DNA of 64,000 nucleotides from Atriophallophorus winterbourni (GCA_013407085.1 JACCGJ010003439.1:1-64000); one strand, 5' to 3'; positions 23,861 to 34,492 are shown, counted from the first letter of the stretch. The notes: generated from the sequence alone by a model not told the origin. Program-made: numbers and translations.

Positions 23861-24317
23861 TGTTTTGTAACGGAAAAGCATGCAAATGTATATTTTAGAA
23901 ATGTCCTAGTTTATAACCGAGCGGAACCATTTATCAAGGAATCTAAGTCTCGCAGAGATCTTGATCGCAGGTGTATAAGCGATCTTCTGCGAATGGTGGA
24001 TATGAAGCCTTTTACTCGATGCTAATCCATCGAGTAGGAAGATGGAGGATGGGTAACTGCCCTCGACCAATCTTGGTTGAATTTAATTATCAGGCGGATC
24101 GGGATGCATTCCTGTCTAGGGCTGAGTATATCGCAAACTCAACGCTAGATAAATTTCAGGTGAAGCCCGAAACCCTCCGTCCCGGTTTCGGCAAAATTCT
24201 TCTGATTCCAATAGGAGAAACTTAGCAATGAGAACATCGGTCATTCTTAACCTGGATGCAGCGCCAAACGCTATTTAGTCACAGACGGGCATACCGAACA
24301 GCACTTCGCCACTAGTC

Positions 24318-27300
24318 TTGCTGTCCGGCCCAGATGACGTTGATTTTCTTAGCGCAATTGACGATGTCACCCGAGAAGATGACTCCAGTAGTTGCTTCTC
24401 TTCTATGGATGTGGTCTCAATTGTCAGGCAACGGTCCGTTACGTTAACGCAAGAGGCTGCCGAAACTGATGCTCCTGCTCTAAGTAGCACGCCAAAAAAC
24501 GTGCAGCTCCCTCGGGTGCTTCGACCGAGGGCCAAACAGGATTAGTTTCAGAAGCACGAATAACCAGTGCTCAAGTATTGTATGCAAATGTATGCAGCAT
24601 CCGGAATAAGTGGGCTGAACTTTCTTTCCGTGTGGCTCAGTTACACCCATGGGTTATTGCGCTTTCTGAGACCTGGCTGTCTGCGATTGATGAGGTGCCG
24701 GTAAACATCAGTGAACAGTATCTCGTCATAAAATGCGATAGGCAGGGCGATAGGAGAGGCGGTGGCGTTGCACTGCTCTTGGAGTATGGTTTGCACAACA
24801 TGGATACAGGGATATCTCTGGCCATTGAAAACGTCCAAGTTGTTACGAGTATCCTGACTTACTACAAGTCATCGCTCGCAATTGCTTGTGTCTACGTCAC
24901 TCCAAGTGCATCCCAACAGGAGTTTACAAAGCTTATTGTGACACTCGACGGTTTGTTTCACTCAGCTCACAGTGTACTTATCTTGGGTGATTCCAACCTC
25001 CCGGACATAGATTGGCCTGTCCCCACTGGTCACCCAGCAATCTGACACCTTTCTCGAATGGCTCCATAATCACGCGCTGTACCAGCATGTCAATGATCCT
25101 ACAAGGTTTCGCCATGGATGTACTCCATCCACTCTTGACTTGGTATTTTCGTCCCAGCTAGAAGCCATTAGTCATTTAAAGTACCTACCGCCGCTCGGCA
25201 AAAGTGATCACGTAATTATAAGCTTCGAAGCGATATTGCGTTCTCGCAAACCTTTCTCTCGTCCTAGACGCAATTTTAGGCTTGTAGACTGGGGTTTACT
25301 CTTGCAGACTTCAAAATCTTCCCATCAGTAATCTAGCGATTCAAATGTAAGTGAAAACTGGGATAGAATTTCTAAGTATCTAAACGAGTTACAAGACAAG
25401 CACGCTCCGCTGCAGTGTGTGAGAAGGCATCGAAGGCCACCCTGGTGGTCTCCTCGAGTCCGTAGGTCTAGCCGTAAACGGGATCGTCTTTGGCGGCAAT
25501 TTAAGCTATGCCTTACTTCTGGTTCTTGGGCCCGCTACAAAACCGCTCGGAATGCCTGTGCTAAATTACAACGTGTGCTCAAACAGGATTTTGAGTTATC
25601 TCTAGCTAGGGATGCTAAATCCAACCCGAAAGGGTTTTATACCTACGCACAGTCAAAAGGAAAAACTAGGAAAAACATAGGGGATTTGAAACTGGAGGGC
25701 GGAAAAGTTGTTGATACCGACCTGTCTAAGGCGACTGCCTTCTCGGGGTTTTTCAGTAGCGTTCATCGACGGGATAATTCTGCAAACGAACCGTCAGGTC
25801 TGCTTAACCTGACACCTGGTGTCCATGTATTAGATGAGTTGTCCTTCAATGAGGTTGAGGTGTATGACGCACTTATCCATGTTCGGGTTAACAAATCTGA
25901 GGGACTGGATGGCATCTACTAAATTATGCTTAAAAATATTGCCTCAGTGCTTGCCGAACCGTTTTGCCAGCATTTTAATTCATGCCTGCAACTAGGAGTT
26001 ATTCCCAGTAAGTGGAGGGAAGCCATAGTCGTGCCAATACACAAGGGTGGTTGCAGGTCAACTGTTGGTAACTATAGAACGGTCAGCCTGTCTAGCATCG
26101 TCTCGAAAGTAATGGAAAAACTATTGCGTGACAAAATCTGTCAGCATCTTTGTCAGCATTCTCTGTTGAGTGTAACTGAGCATGGATTACTTAAGGGTAG
26201 ATCCTGCCTGACTAACCTTCTTAGTTTTCTCAATACTGACACTAAAAGTATGGATGAAGGTAAGCCTGTCGAAGCCTTCTACGAAGACTTCAGCAAGGCT
26301 TCCGATTCCTTAAATCACTGCCTTCTAAAGATTAAGCTTGTAGCCAAAGGCATACGGGGTAGTCCTTACAGGTAGGACATTCCGAGTTAGGGTAGGATCT
26401 ACGCTGTCGAATCAAACCGACGTGATCAATGGTGTACCCCAAGGTTCAGTACTTGGTCCTCTTCTACTCCTGAGTTTCATCGATGACTTGTCATCTGCAT
26501 TGAAGTGCCCATGCTTCATTTTCGCGGATGATGTGAAATTCATCGGATCAACGGACGAAGAAACCTTGATGCACGACCTTGAGCGGGTCATAAACTGTTC
26601 ATACCAGTGGGATCTCCCACTGAACCTAAATATGAGCCAACTCTTGTCAGCACTGGTTGATAAGATTTCGGTTCAGGTGGCGGGGAATTCCCTCAGTGTT
26701 AACGCCACACAGTGTGTTAAGGATTTTGGGTGTACTTGTTCGGGCTGACTTCAAATGGGAGGACCAACGTGCCGCTGCAGCTCAGCGTGCACGCACGGTA
26801 CTTTTTCGGCTGAAATCAGTGCTATCCAGCAGAAGACTCGATGTATTCCTGCCACTGTACAAGGCATTAGTTCGGCCGCATCTCGAATACTGTGTTCAGG
26901 CGTGGTGTCCTCACTACAAAAAGGACATCCTTCGACTTGAAAGCGTACAGCGCCTCGCAACTCGCATGATTGAAGGTCAGCGAGGGAAACCGTACGCTGT
27001 GCGCCTAATGTCTCTCGATCTTTTCTCCCTTAGGCGCCGTCGTTTAAGAGGTGACTTGATAGAAACCTTCAAGATCTTGAAGGGTTTGAGTGGCGTGCAA
27101 ATGAACGACTTTTTCACCTTAAGCCCCGAGCTGGGCACCCGGGGCCACTCAATTAAAATTGCTAAGAAAAGATGTCGGCTAGACTCCAGGAAACACTTTT
27201 TCAGCCTTAGGGTTGTTAACTTCCGGAACATTCTTCCAGAAGAACTTATATCCTACAGTACCGTGTCTAGTTTTAAGCTGGGTTTGGACCGCAACTGGGG

Positions 27301-27328
27301 TAAGTTTTTTCCTGAATACACTCCTTAA
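24318..27328 (+). pseudogene. CR1-like ORF2 (APE endonuclease plus reverse transcriptase), frameshifted
   Basis: ORF2 of this LINE class nicks target DNA and copies the element RNA there. Endonuclease blocks: MYANVCSIRNKWAEL, IALSETWLS and LILGDSNLPDIDW (24578-25045), then after a frameshift RHGCTPSTLDLVFS and KSDHVIISF (25080-25331). The linker with PPWWSPRVRR lies in frame 25419-25922. RT blocks: IVVPIHKGG, YEDFSKASDSLNH (25926-26375), NGVPQGSVLGP and FIFADDVKFI (26422-26748), then KALVRPHLEYCVQAWCPHYK and the C-terminus in frame 26657-27328. The catalytic FADD is kept. At least four frameshifts or stops (near 25042, 25330, 25920 and 26370-26750) inactivate it. A 228-bp frame before the endonuclease (24318-24545) may be the ORF2 N-terminus. 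Confidence 0.85.
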
Positions 27329-27666
27329 TTGCTATACAAGCTTAGGTATTTCAATTTTTAGCGTTATCCCGTAAATAAAATGAGGGCTAGAGTTCTCTGT
27401 ATTTTTTTATTTATTATACACGATGCTACTTCAGCTGACCTCTCACCGTCCTGGTGAAGAGAATCTTGTTTTTCTATTTCCAGCATCGGCTATAACGCGG
27501 TGCTTCCTAAATTCAACCCGGATAATCTCTTGGCTTCGCGATTGGCGAAGATTTCAAATAGACAAAAAGAATGAACGTTTTGGCAGCGGTGGGTGATTCT
27601 CTGCAGCTTTCCACTGAAAGAAATTCTGGACGCTCGATTGGCTTGTTAGCCACATACTGTCCTGTG

Positions 27667-27692
27667 TAAACTGAACTGAACTGAACTGAACT
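27667..27692 (+). repeat. (GAACT)n 3'-terminal tract of the CR1-like element
   Basis: Four to five GAACT units end the element, directly next to the RT coding sequence of the interrupted minus-strand CR1. CR1-class LINEs commonly end in short tandem units, so this marks the insertion boundary. Confidence 0.7.
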
Positions 27693-27694
27693 TA

Positions 27695-29455
27695 CTCAAA
27701 TGACGGTCGCGGAGATAATCCTCAAACCAGGCTAGTAATGAACCCTTGATTCCACATAGCTCCATCTTTTGTAGTAACAGGCTGTGGTTGACACGATCGA
27801 ATGCTTTTGACATATCAAGATAACAAGCGTGTATGGTGAGACCTTTGTCTACAGCTTGTGTCCAGTCATCGATGGCGAGCAGAAGGTTTGAAAGGCAAGA
27901 GTGTCTTTTTCTGAAGCCGTGTTGTTCGACTGCGAGCAAACAATTGTCTTGTGACGCTGTTTGCTACGAGGCGCACCATCACTTTAGAGATCACCTGTAG
28001 TAGTGTTACTGGTCGATAGTTGGATACTTCGGAACGGTTTCCTCCTTTGTGAATAGGGGTAATGATGCCATTCTTCCAATCACAGGGAACGAAACTTTGG
28101 GTTAAAAAAAGGTTAAACAATTATTTGAGAGGCGTACACAAAAGATAAGCACAGTTTTTAAGCATCAACGGGGTAATTTTGTCAGCTCCGGGAGATTTAG
28201 CAATGTGCTGAGGACACTCTCCGAGGTAATAGTTAGTTGATGTAAAACATTTTCGGGTGAGATAACTGGAGTTAAGGGACAGGTAACGGTGTTTTGTGGG
28301 CTGAAGACAGTGGAGAAGAAATGGGTTAGAACTTCGGCAGATTGTGATGCTGTGGTTGTTGTTCCATCACGTGTCTTTAAAGCAGCAACTCCTGGTTTCG
28401 CCCTTGACCGGTTATTTATGATCTGGTAGAGAATTTTGGGCTTTGATTCCATTTTGATGAGTAAATGATTTTGATAATTCAGTTTGTCATCAACAACAAG
28501 TTTGTTTACCTTATTTCTCAGCAAACGGAATGTCTCTCAACTCTCAACAGTGGTATCATGTCGATGAGCTCGCCATGCAGTATTTCGCAAGGTCAACCAT
28601 TTTCGTGTTCGGCTTCTCAGGTTAAATGTATATCCATGTGTGCACCTTTGGAACAAGATGAGAGTGCATTTCACCGCAAATTTAAGTTTGGTTATCATCC
28701 ACTGCCACTGATCGTGCATGTTGGCGGACTTAAGACCAGGGTCTGCGGCGTTCATAAGAGTAGATTTAAGTTGTGGAAAGTCAATTTTTCTAATCACCTC
28801 GTTGATGTCACTTGTTCTGATTGCCCGGCAAATATAATCAAACGTAATAACTAAGTGGTCACTGAGTCCTATTGGAGTGAGACTTTCAATCACGTGCTCT
28901 TCATTTGTCAGTATTAGGTCCAATATAGACGGAGTATCAGTACTACGAAATCGGGTGTTGTTGAAAATATGGTTGTAGAGTAGAATTTCTTCTAGCAACT
29001 GTTGAAATAAAGAATTTAAGGAATTTAGCGGATGAACTGAATTTCTCTTAAAGTTCGGCAGATTAAAGTCTCCGATCAGTAGAAGTCTGCCGCGGTATCT
29101 GGTAGCCACTAAGCGAATATTTGCAAGTAATGAGGAATTGTAGGCTTCGTCGGCTGAGGGCGAACGGTAAATCACACCCACTAAGCATTTTTCCCTGCTG
29201 TTACATTCAGCGAACACCATTATGTGTCTTGCAGTTGTGAATAGTCATCAGTGATCTCTTGGCAGAGCAGTCTCCGGATGTGGTAAAGCGCAACACCACC
29301 TCGTCAAGTCAGGCGATCGCGACGAAATAGTGACATACCTTCAATGGCAACTTCATTGTCTGTTAAAGTTGGATGAAACCATGTCTCAGTTACAGCAATC
29401 ACGTCTGGCGAGTGTGTGGTAGTTAGTTCAGTCAATTCCTGTAGTTTATGGTGGT
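27695..29455 (-). pseudogene. CR1-like LINE, 5' half of the split element (endonuclease to RT middle)
   Basis: Minus-strand order: PDVIAVTETWFHPTLTDNE near 29.37 kb; LLLIGDFNLPNFKRNSVHPL, TPSILDLILTNEEHVIE and IGLSDHLVITFDY in frame 28537-29220 (catalytic blocks of the APE-type endonuclease); linker RSRTRKWLTLRNTAWRAHR; frame 28165-28524; then RT with IITPIHKGGNRSEVSNYRPV (27866-28120) and ACYLDMSKAFDRVNHSLLLQ (27646-27939). It stops at YLRDRHLS just before the pentamer tract. LINEs normally lose 5' ends, so this missing 3' end needs an explanation: the missing part is the minus-strand piece at 21.5-22.56 kb. The frames are broken at several points. Confidence 0.85.
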
Positions 29456-29850
29456 TTTGTTTTGTTTGTGTTTGTACCGCCGAAGCGAACTCTGTAGACG
29501 GTGGTCGCGGTTCAACGGCATCTATATCCTCCTTCGCAGTTAACAGCCAGGTCTTCACTTGACCGCCATGACGACGACGCCAAGTCAGAATGTGTTGCCA
29601 GTCAATAACAAGTAACGTGAGCGATGAATCTGTATTTCCAAGGATGAAACCAAGCCAGAGTAGTCTTCGCTGTTGGATTTCAACGGAATGTGGTGGCAAT
29701 CCGTTGTATCGCGCTGAAACGACGATAAATATATCGGATGGCCAAGCTTACCCTAAGCCACTCATCGTCGAACACTTCTGATGAACGGAAATATTGTGAT
29801 CTCAGCAGCCACGTATCGTATTCAAAGCTGTACAGGGCCGATCGGTGCTT
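29455..29850 (-). pseudogene. RTE-type LINE C-terminal fragment
   Basis: Minus-strand translation gives a degraded TWLLRSQ block near 29.8 kb, then QQRRLLWLGFILGNTDSSL, LTWRRRHGGQVKTWL and KEDIDA. These match residues from about 350 onward of the ORF at 20115-21494. The end carries the 28-nt module also seen at 18.43 kb, followed by an A-rich tail that joins the CR1 endonuclease. The open frame 29304-29699 therefore fuses an RTE C-terminus to a CR1 endonuclease start and is chimeric. Confidence 0.75.
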
Positions 29851-30290
29851 GAAACACGTGTTTTATTTTTGAGGCTGAACCCGGACCTGAAACAAAGGGT
29901 GTCTTTTAGCTGCGAAATGCATTGCACGGAGGATCAACCCTTATCTTCACTTCATCTTTCGCTTGAACATTTGGCAACTAAACTAACGTATTTGAAGCAC
30001 GAAACAAACTGGAAACGATATTCGAATATTACAGGTACAAACAACTCACTACTTCACAGGAAAACATAACTCACATAAAGATGCAGTTATAGGCTTAAGT
30101 TGCAACGAATTATCCATTTTGCTCGCTTTTTTGAAATACACTAACGGCTGAATGCACGAACTTTATACACATCAGGTGGACTGAGAAAATGGAAAATTGG
30201 ATCTCAATATTCCAAGCATCATTTTGACAGATTTTACGTAGATGTCGTTTCCATTAAACGAACTCATGGAGCTTTAGACTTAATGCATAT
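29851..30290. other. No recognisable feature
   Basis: No domain or repeat recognised between the RTE fragment and the Tigger left terminal repeat. The frame 29845-30069 is probably chance. Confidence 0.4.
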
Positions 30291-30681
30291 ACAGTGAAAC
30301 CAGGGTACAACGAATCGCTGGGGAGAGAGTAAAATGTTCGTTAAAAGCGGAGTTCGTTGCAAGTTAAACGCATTGTCATACATGTGATTATGCCGCCGTT
30401 TTTCTGTACACGTATAAACAATGAAGAAGTGAAGAATGTCTTACATTTGTGTGTTTCTCATGCGTGTAATCCATTTGAAAGTTCATGTTAATAATAGTAA
30501 ATTTATTATAGAACGAAGTAGTAAAATCATCTTGCACACACTTACAGTCCAATCTCACGTTTTCCTGAAGTAGCTTGTGATACTCTTTTGTTTAATTTTT
30601 GACTTCGCCACCGCCTCGATCTCTCTCTTCACAAATTTAAGTTCTTTTTCGACGTCTCTTTTTCTCTATCCTAAAAAATCT

Positions 30682-32233
30682 TCAGCAGAGATCAAGAGCA
30701 CTCCTGGCATCTTTCACAAACGGAGCTACGACTTCTGTGTCACTGTCTTCGTCCGACAATGGCATCGCGGCTGTTCCATCAGTTGTATCAGACTGAGACT
30801 GCATCAAATCTTGGACAATTTCCGACACAGTTTGATCCCCAGAGGTTTGAATGTCATTGTCAAAATTCACGTACTCTTCGAAATGATCATCAGAGAGCCA
30901 TCCTTCTGGATTTTCGAGCACTGGCGTGGAAGTATCCAAGACTGGTGTGGAAGAGTGTCGGAAACAATTCGCTATTGTGTCCTCCGACACGTTTCTCCAG
31001 GCGGTTCTAGCGATGAACATGGCATCTAGCACGTTCAGCTTGAAATTTTCCCTTTTTTCTTGGGCAATGTGGAGTAGGTATCGATGAGTCACAGCCTATC
31101 AGTAGTTCACCTTGAAGTTCTGAATGATCCCCTGATCACATGGCGAGAGAACTGAAGTGGTGTTGGGAGGAAGACAACAAATCTTCACCGATTTCAGTCC
31201 TGTGATCTTCCTATGTGCAGGGGCAATCTCTATCAGGAGGACAACCTTTCTTTTTTCCATTGTTATGCGATGATCAAACTTTCGAACATACTCCTCGAAA
31301 AGCTGCGATGTCATCCACGCTTTTTTGTTAGCTTTGTAGGAGCATGGCAGAGTTTTGATACCACTGAAACACCGTGGTCGCTCAAAGTTCCCAATCACGA
31401 GTAGCGGCACTTTGTCAGTGCCTGTCACGTTGGCACAGATCATGACTGTAAGTCTTTCTTTGGACTGTTTGCCTCCGCTGCATCGCTCGCCTTTCAGGGA
31501 TAGTGTCTTGTTCGGCAAGCATCTGTAGAACAATCCCGTCTCATCGCAATTGCAGATGTCTTGCGTTTCGTAGGTGGCCAGAATTTCCGGGAGCTTCGTT
31601 TGGAGCCAGTCGTCTGTCAGATCAGTGTTGACACTGGCACTTTCACCGACGATGGCCTTGTAGACTATCCCTTTTCGCCCCTTCAAACGATCACGCCATC
31701 CGGTCGTTGGACTAAAGTTGTCCATTCCTAGTTCAGTCGCAATCTGCAGTGCCTTCATCAGTAGGATCAGACCGCTGACGGGAGCGTTCTGGGCACGAGC
31801 CTGCAACAACAAAACAGGTAGGCCTAATTAGTGTTTGCAAGAATAATTTTCTTTCGTTTCGGTTTTATTTGCTGGATTTCTTTTTTTCTTTTTTTCTTTT
31901 TGTTAAGGATATGGAAGGCAATAAATTTATTCTTTATAATGCAATTAAAGTGTGAAAATTTATTACCGTACCTGCTTGAACCATGTCAGTACGGCTTCAT
32001 TCAGTAAATCGTGCTTGTCAGTCGGGCCAGCTCGCTGTCGCTTTCTTTCTGGCATGAATGTTGTTTCAGAGAGTTGCTTCTTCTGCTGCAGGAAGATGGA
32101 CAGCGTTGATTTTGCTATGCCATATATTTTTAGCAATTTCAGATTTTGTCATTTGTCCATTCTCCACTGCAGCTAAAATTTCCCTTTTTTCTCTAGGCTA
32201 AACTGCTCTCGTTTTCGTTGTCTGTCAGCCATC
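30682..32233 (-). pseudogene. Tigger/pogo-like transposase gene with one intron, inactivated
   Basis: Start ATG at 32233 (MADRQRKREQFSLEKK), then a helix-turn-helix region recoverable across two small frameshifts near 32185 and 32135 (AAVENGQMTKSEIAK, KSTLSIFLQQKK). Exon 1 ends WFKQ at 31972, followed by a GT donor at 31971-31970. The acceptor is TTGTTGTTGCAG at 31801. The intron is 171 nt, phase 0, and exon 2 resumes ARAQNAPVSGLILLMKA. The DDE/D region has CDETGLFYRCLP (first Asp), LLIEIAPAHR where LLIDNAPAH is usual (second Asp replaced by Glu), and CLPPNTTSVLSPCDQGIIQ (third Asp). Two adjacent stops near 31096 cut off an acidic C-terminus that contains LNVLDAMFIARTAWRNV. The lost catalytic Asp, stops and frameshifts make it non-functional. 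Confidence 0.8.
31801..31971 (-). other. Intron in the Tigger-like transposase gene
   Basis: Minus-strand GTACGGTAATAA donor and a pyrimidine-rich TGTTTTGTTGTTGCAG acceptor, 171 nt, with in-phase coding similarity on either side (WFKQ / ARAQNAPVSG). Inferred from sequence. Confidence 0.7.
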
Positions 32234-32689
32234 GTGTAACTGCAGAAGGGAATGAAGTGAATGCAATTTGTCATGTGTCTGTGATTACCAGTCACAGAGA
32301 ATTCACGTGATTTTCTTGTGCGTGCGTGCGAGTCAGTTAGCACACTGTAGGCCAGGCTGCCTGTGTCTCGCCAAGCTGTGTCAGTTCTATTCTTAGCGCA
32401 CTGCAGGCCACTCTTGACGGAGCGTTGTGGGCTAAAGGCAAAACAAAGCGAGTTCGTTGTATTTATGAACTTTATTGAACAAGCATAGCTGTCGGGAACC
32501 TGTACAGTGTTCGTAATAGGCGAGATGCGTAACGAACAGATTCGTTGTACGCATGTTTTAAATAGGCTTACAAAGAAGGAATTTATTTGGGAAATCATGG
32601 TGTGTTCGTTCGAACCGGGAATTCGTTGAAAGCGAGTTCGTTGTAGTGGGTTCATCACCCAGTTACATGTGGATCTTAATCCTTTAGTT

Positions 32690-34340
32690 TGAAATCTGAA
32701 ACCAACCCCAGCCGTATCGATTTTTGTGCTCCGATTTGTACTTTTGGTTGACCTCGGTAACATAAAACGATCTGATGTTCGCGAAATGTGCGTCGTCTGC
32801 AAGAAAGGCGTCAGTGATAAGGTCAAATCTGTCACGTGTCGCAATTGTTCCCACACATGTCACGCAAAATGTGACAAATCATTGACCCTGGAGGCGTTAT
32901 CGATCCTGAATGATGAAAACGCCTGGTGTATGCTACGTGTGCAAAAGTTGTCGAGCTCAACCAAACGCAGATTTAACTGCACGAACAAGTGTTGAGCAAA
33001 GCAACCTGGATGATCGGATACTGTGCTTATAGCTTATCACACAAGCCTAGAAGACTTCGGTAGAGACTCTGGTAACCGCTCAGAATTCTCCTTATGCCAG
33101 TATAGGTTTCAATAAATCGGGAGCGACTGACGGTTATACCAGTCAGATAAACGCTGCATCTTCGGAGAACTTTCAACACGAAGTTTCAGCTGTTGCAAAT
33201 GTGCCGTGAGTCTTGAAGAGTGTCCTTCTAATCAAAAAGTCACCTTTCCAATGAGACGGTTAAAGACCTGCCTTTCCAAAACATTCCTGGTCCGCAAAAA
33301 GATTCGGATCCAAGGCCACCTAGTCATCTGAAGGTTCAGCGAAAACCCTCAGGTTCAAAACCAAAAGTCACGGTGCAAAACAATCCCAAAGTGGACATCA
33401 TTGGTACTCAATCTAAGGCAGTTGAAACGTCCCGCAACCAGCGAAAGCGCCAGGCACACAATGTACATTCGCTCCAAGGAGTAAGCGTGATTTTCACCAG
33501 GGTAAATGAAACGAGTGCCACCTTACTAGGGACAGGCTAAAGCACGATAAAGACGAATGGAAAAGGTTGTGTAGCAACATGGACTTGGAGCCAGTTGAAC
33601 CACTATCATTGATACGACTGAATCGTAAACCTACTTCTTCAAATCTGGACGAGTCAAGATTGCTTAAAATGACGGTCCACTCTGAAAGGGATGTAGAAAG
33701 CATATTACTATCCGCTTTTCTCCTGCGTAGGGAGCTTTCAGATACCACTGCAAGGATTTTTGCTGATGTGCCCTGGTGGGAAAGGGCCCGAAAGTACCAG
33801 CAACAAGACCAAACGAAACAGAGGGATGATCGAAGTATAATCCTTTTGGGAGTTCCAGAAGCTGATGAAGCAACTGATAAAGCAGTGCAGCGCAAACACA
33901 ATCAGCTACAATTGAGATTCCTCAGTGATATAATTGACTTTCATGATGTAGCTGTAACGGACACTTTCCGCATCCCTAAATCTATGAATTATAAGGACAT
34001 CGGTCCTAAGCCCTTTAAAATAACGTTCTTGCGGAAAGATATGTTAAACACGGTCAAAACACGTTGAGAAAAAGGCCGCAGACTAATGCCACGAGAATTT
34101 AGACTAGGTGCATCGAAACACCATATTGTAAAGGTAGATGCACCACGAAGTTTAATAGAAACACTAGCAACTCAATCAGTAGTTGACGTGTCATAAAGAA
34201 ATTCAGCCGATACTATGGATCACTGTATTCCAACAGTGCAACCTCAAAACGATCAAGCATCCTTGCAAGCAAAAAACCTTCAGTTGCCGGCTCTGGAGGA
34301 GTTGAAGAAAACGAAAGCTAGGCTTCGCACTGTCCTGTTT
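32690..34340 (+). pseudogene. CR1-like ORF1 with PHD-type zinc finger, 3'-truncated copy
   Basis: Frame 32726-32995 carries a PHD-like pattern, CVVC (22-25), CRNC (38-41), HAKC (46-49) and AWC (66-68), with the last cysteine pair lost by frameshift. PHD fingers are known in ORF1 of some CR1-class LINEs. A degenerate middle part follows. Frame 33567-34067 has RSIILLGVPEADEATDKAVQ, TDTFRIPKS and PKPFKITFLRKDML, typical of ORF1 RNA-binding regions. The tail (34037-34300) is a near copy of 34747-34990 in the next element. The element is lost near 34340, followed by a subfamily A repeat fragment. Stops and frameshifts make it inactive. Confidence 0.7.
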
Positions 34341-34384
34341 GGTACATTAGCTGAGGAGTAAGTAATTTCACAATTTGCGGCCAC

Positions 34385-34492
34385 TTTCGAATAAGGTTCG
34401 TACAACGGACCACGATGTTCAAACGTGGAATCATATAGTAAGTGCCGGGGATGTGAGCAACACATAACTTTGATCATCCATTTATTCATTCA
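34385..34492 (+). mobile_element. Subfamily A repeat fragment without ribozyme
   Basis: AAGGTTCGTACAACGGACC and GTTCAAACGTGGAATCA are joined to GGGGATGTGAGCAACACATA and CTTTGATCATCCA. The same junction of an inverted and a direct segment occurs at 51.29-51.36 kb. No hammerhead core is included. Confidence 0.65.

Larger units (their letters stand above)
23020..23895 (+). mobile_element. Retrozyme-like tandem array with four hammerhead ribozymes
   Basis: The first 79 bp (23020-23098) are the reverse complement of 23200-23278. Tandem monomers in plus orientation follow. Predicted cleavage points lie after 23153, 23387, 23621 and 23854, so the monomers are 234, 234 and 233 nt. The monomers are nearly identical, which implies recent origin or amplification. 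Each contains a CCATTTAACATGTG block, an AACAGGTTGGTCGTACCAGC block, GTGGCATACAA and a hammerhead core. Transcription would let each core cleave and release unit-length RNA. This matches the architecture of retrozymes (non-autonomous elements with tandem type-I hammerheads) and recalls the hammerhead-bearing SINE-like repeats of schistosomes. No protein is encoded; the long frames on both strands stay open because 234 is a multiple of three. Confidence 0.85.
23008..23908. repeat. 13-bp direct repeats flanking the ribozyme array (target-site duplication)
   Basis: TAGAAATGTCCTA occurs at 23007-23019 and 23896-23908, exactly at the two edges of the array. Removing the array and one copy gives a continuous ORF1 reading around RNVL. 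A duplication of this length is typical of target-primed reverse transcription. Confidence 0.85.
22558..24225 (+). pseudogene. CR1-like ORF1, interrupted by the hammerhead array
   Basis: The 5' part (22561-23019) encodes a basic, low-complexity region and then a stretch likely to be coiled coil (LDKIIQELNGLRQQIETLHS), ending at RTRNVL. Coding resumes after the array with RNVL again (the duplicated target), then YNRAEPFIKESKSRRDLDRR and, after a frameshift near 24010, GNCPRPILVEFNYQADRDAF. The last part has the RPILVEF pattern common in LINE ORF1 RNA-binding domains. A stop lies near 22752 and a frameshift near 24010, besides the insertion. No zinc knuckle is seen. ORF1 proteins of this type are thought to bind element RNA. 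Confidence 0.7.
22558..27694 (+). mobile_element. CR1-like LINE, almost complete, inserted into another CR1
   Basis: About 5.1 kb including a ribozyme-array insertion of about 0.88 kb. Order: ORF1 (22558-24225), ORF2 with endonuclease and RT (24318-27328), 3' UTR, and a 3'-terminal GAACT pentamer tract at 27667-27692. A six-base CTCAAA occurs at both edges (22557-22562 and 27695-27700), a plausible target-site duplication. The sequence differs clearly from the minus-strand CR1 family it interrupts. Both ORFs are broken. Confidence 0.85.
30292..32657 (-). mobile_element. Tigger/pogo-like DNA transposon, decayed
   Basis: Left end CAGTGAAACCAGGGTACAAC and GAATCGCT (30292-30319); the right end, read on the minus strand, has TGAACCCACTACAACGAACT near 32657. 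The imperfect terminal inverted repeats share ACAACGAA and CTCGCT. The dinucleotide before the left end is TA, the usual target of this superfamily. GAGTTCGTTG-like motifs recur near both ends (30345, 32449, 32634) and may be transposase binding sites. The transposase gene lies inside in minus orientation. Length is about 2.4 kb. Confidence 0.8.

Noticed and set aside
23020..23895. Array as a CRISPR-like or satellite-only structure
   Set aside because: The units are contiguous with no unique spacers, and the TSD plus inverted 5' end show a retrotransposed insertion.
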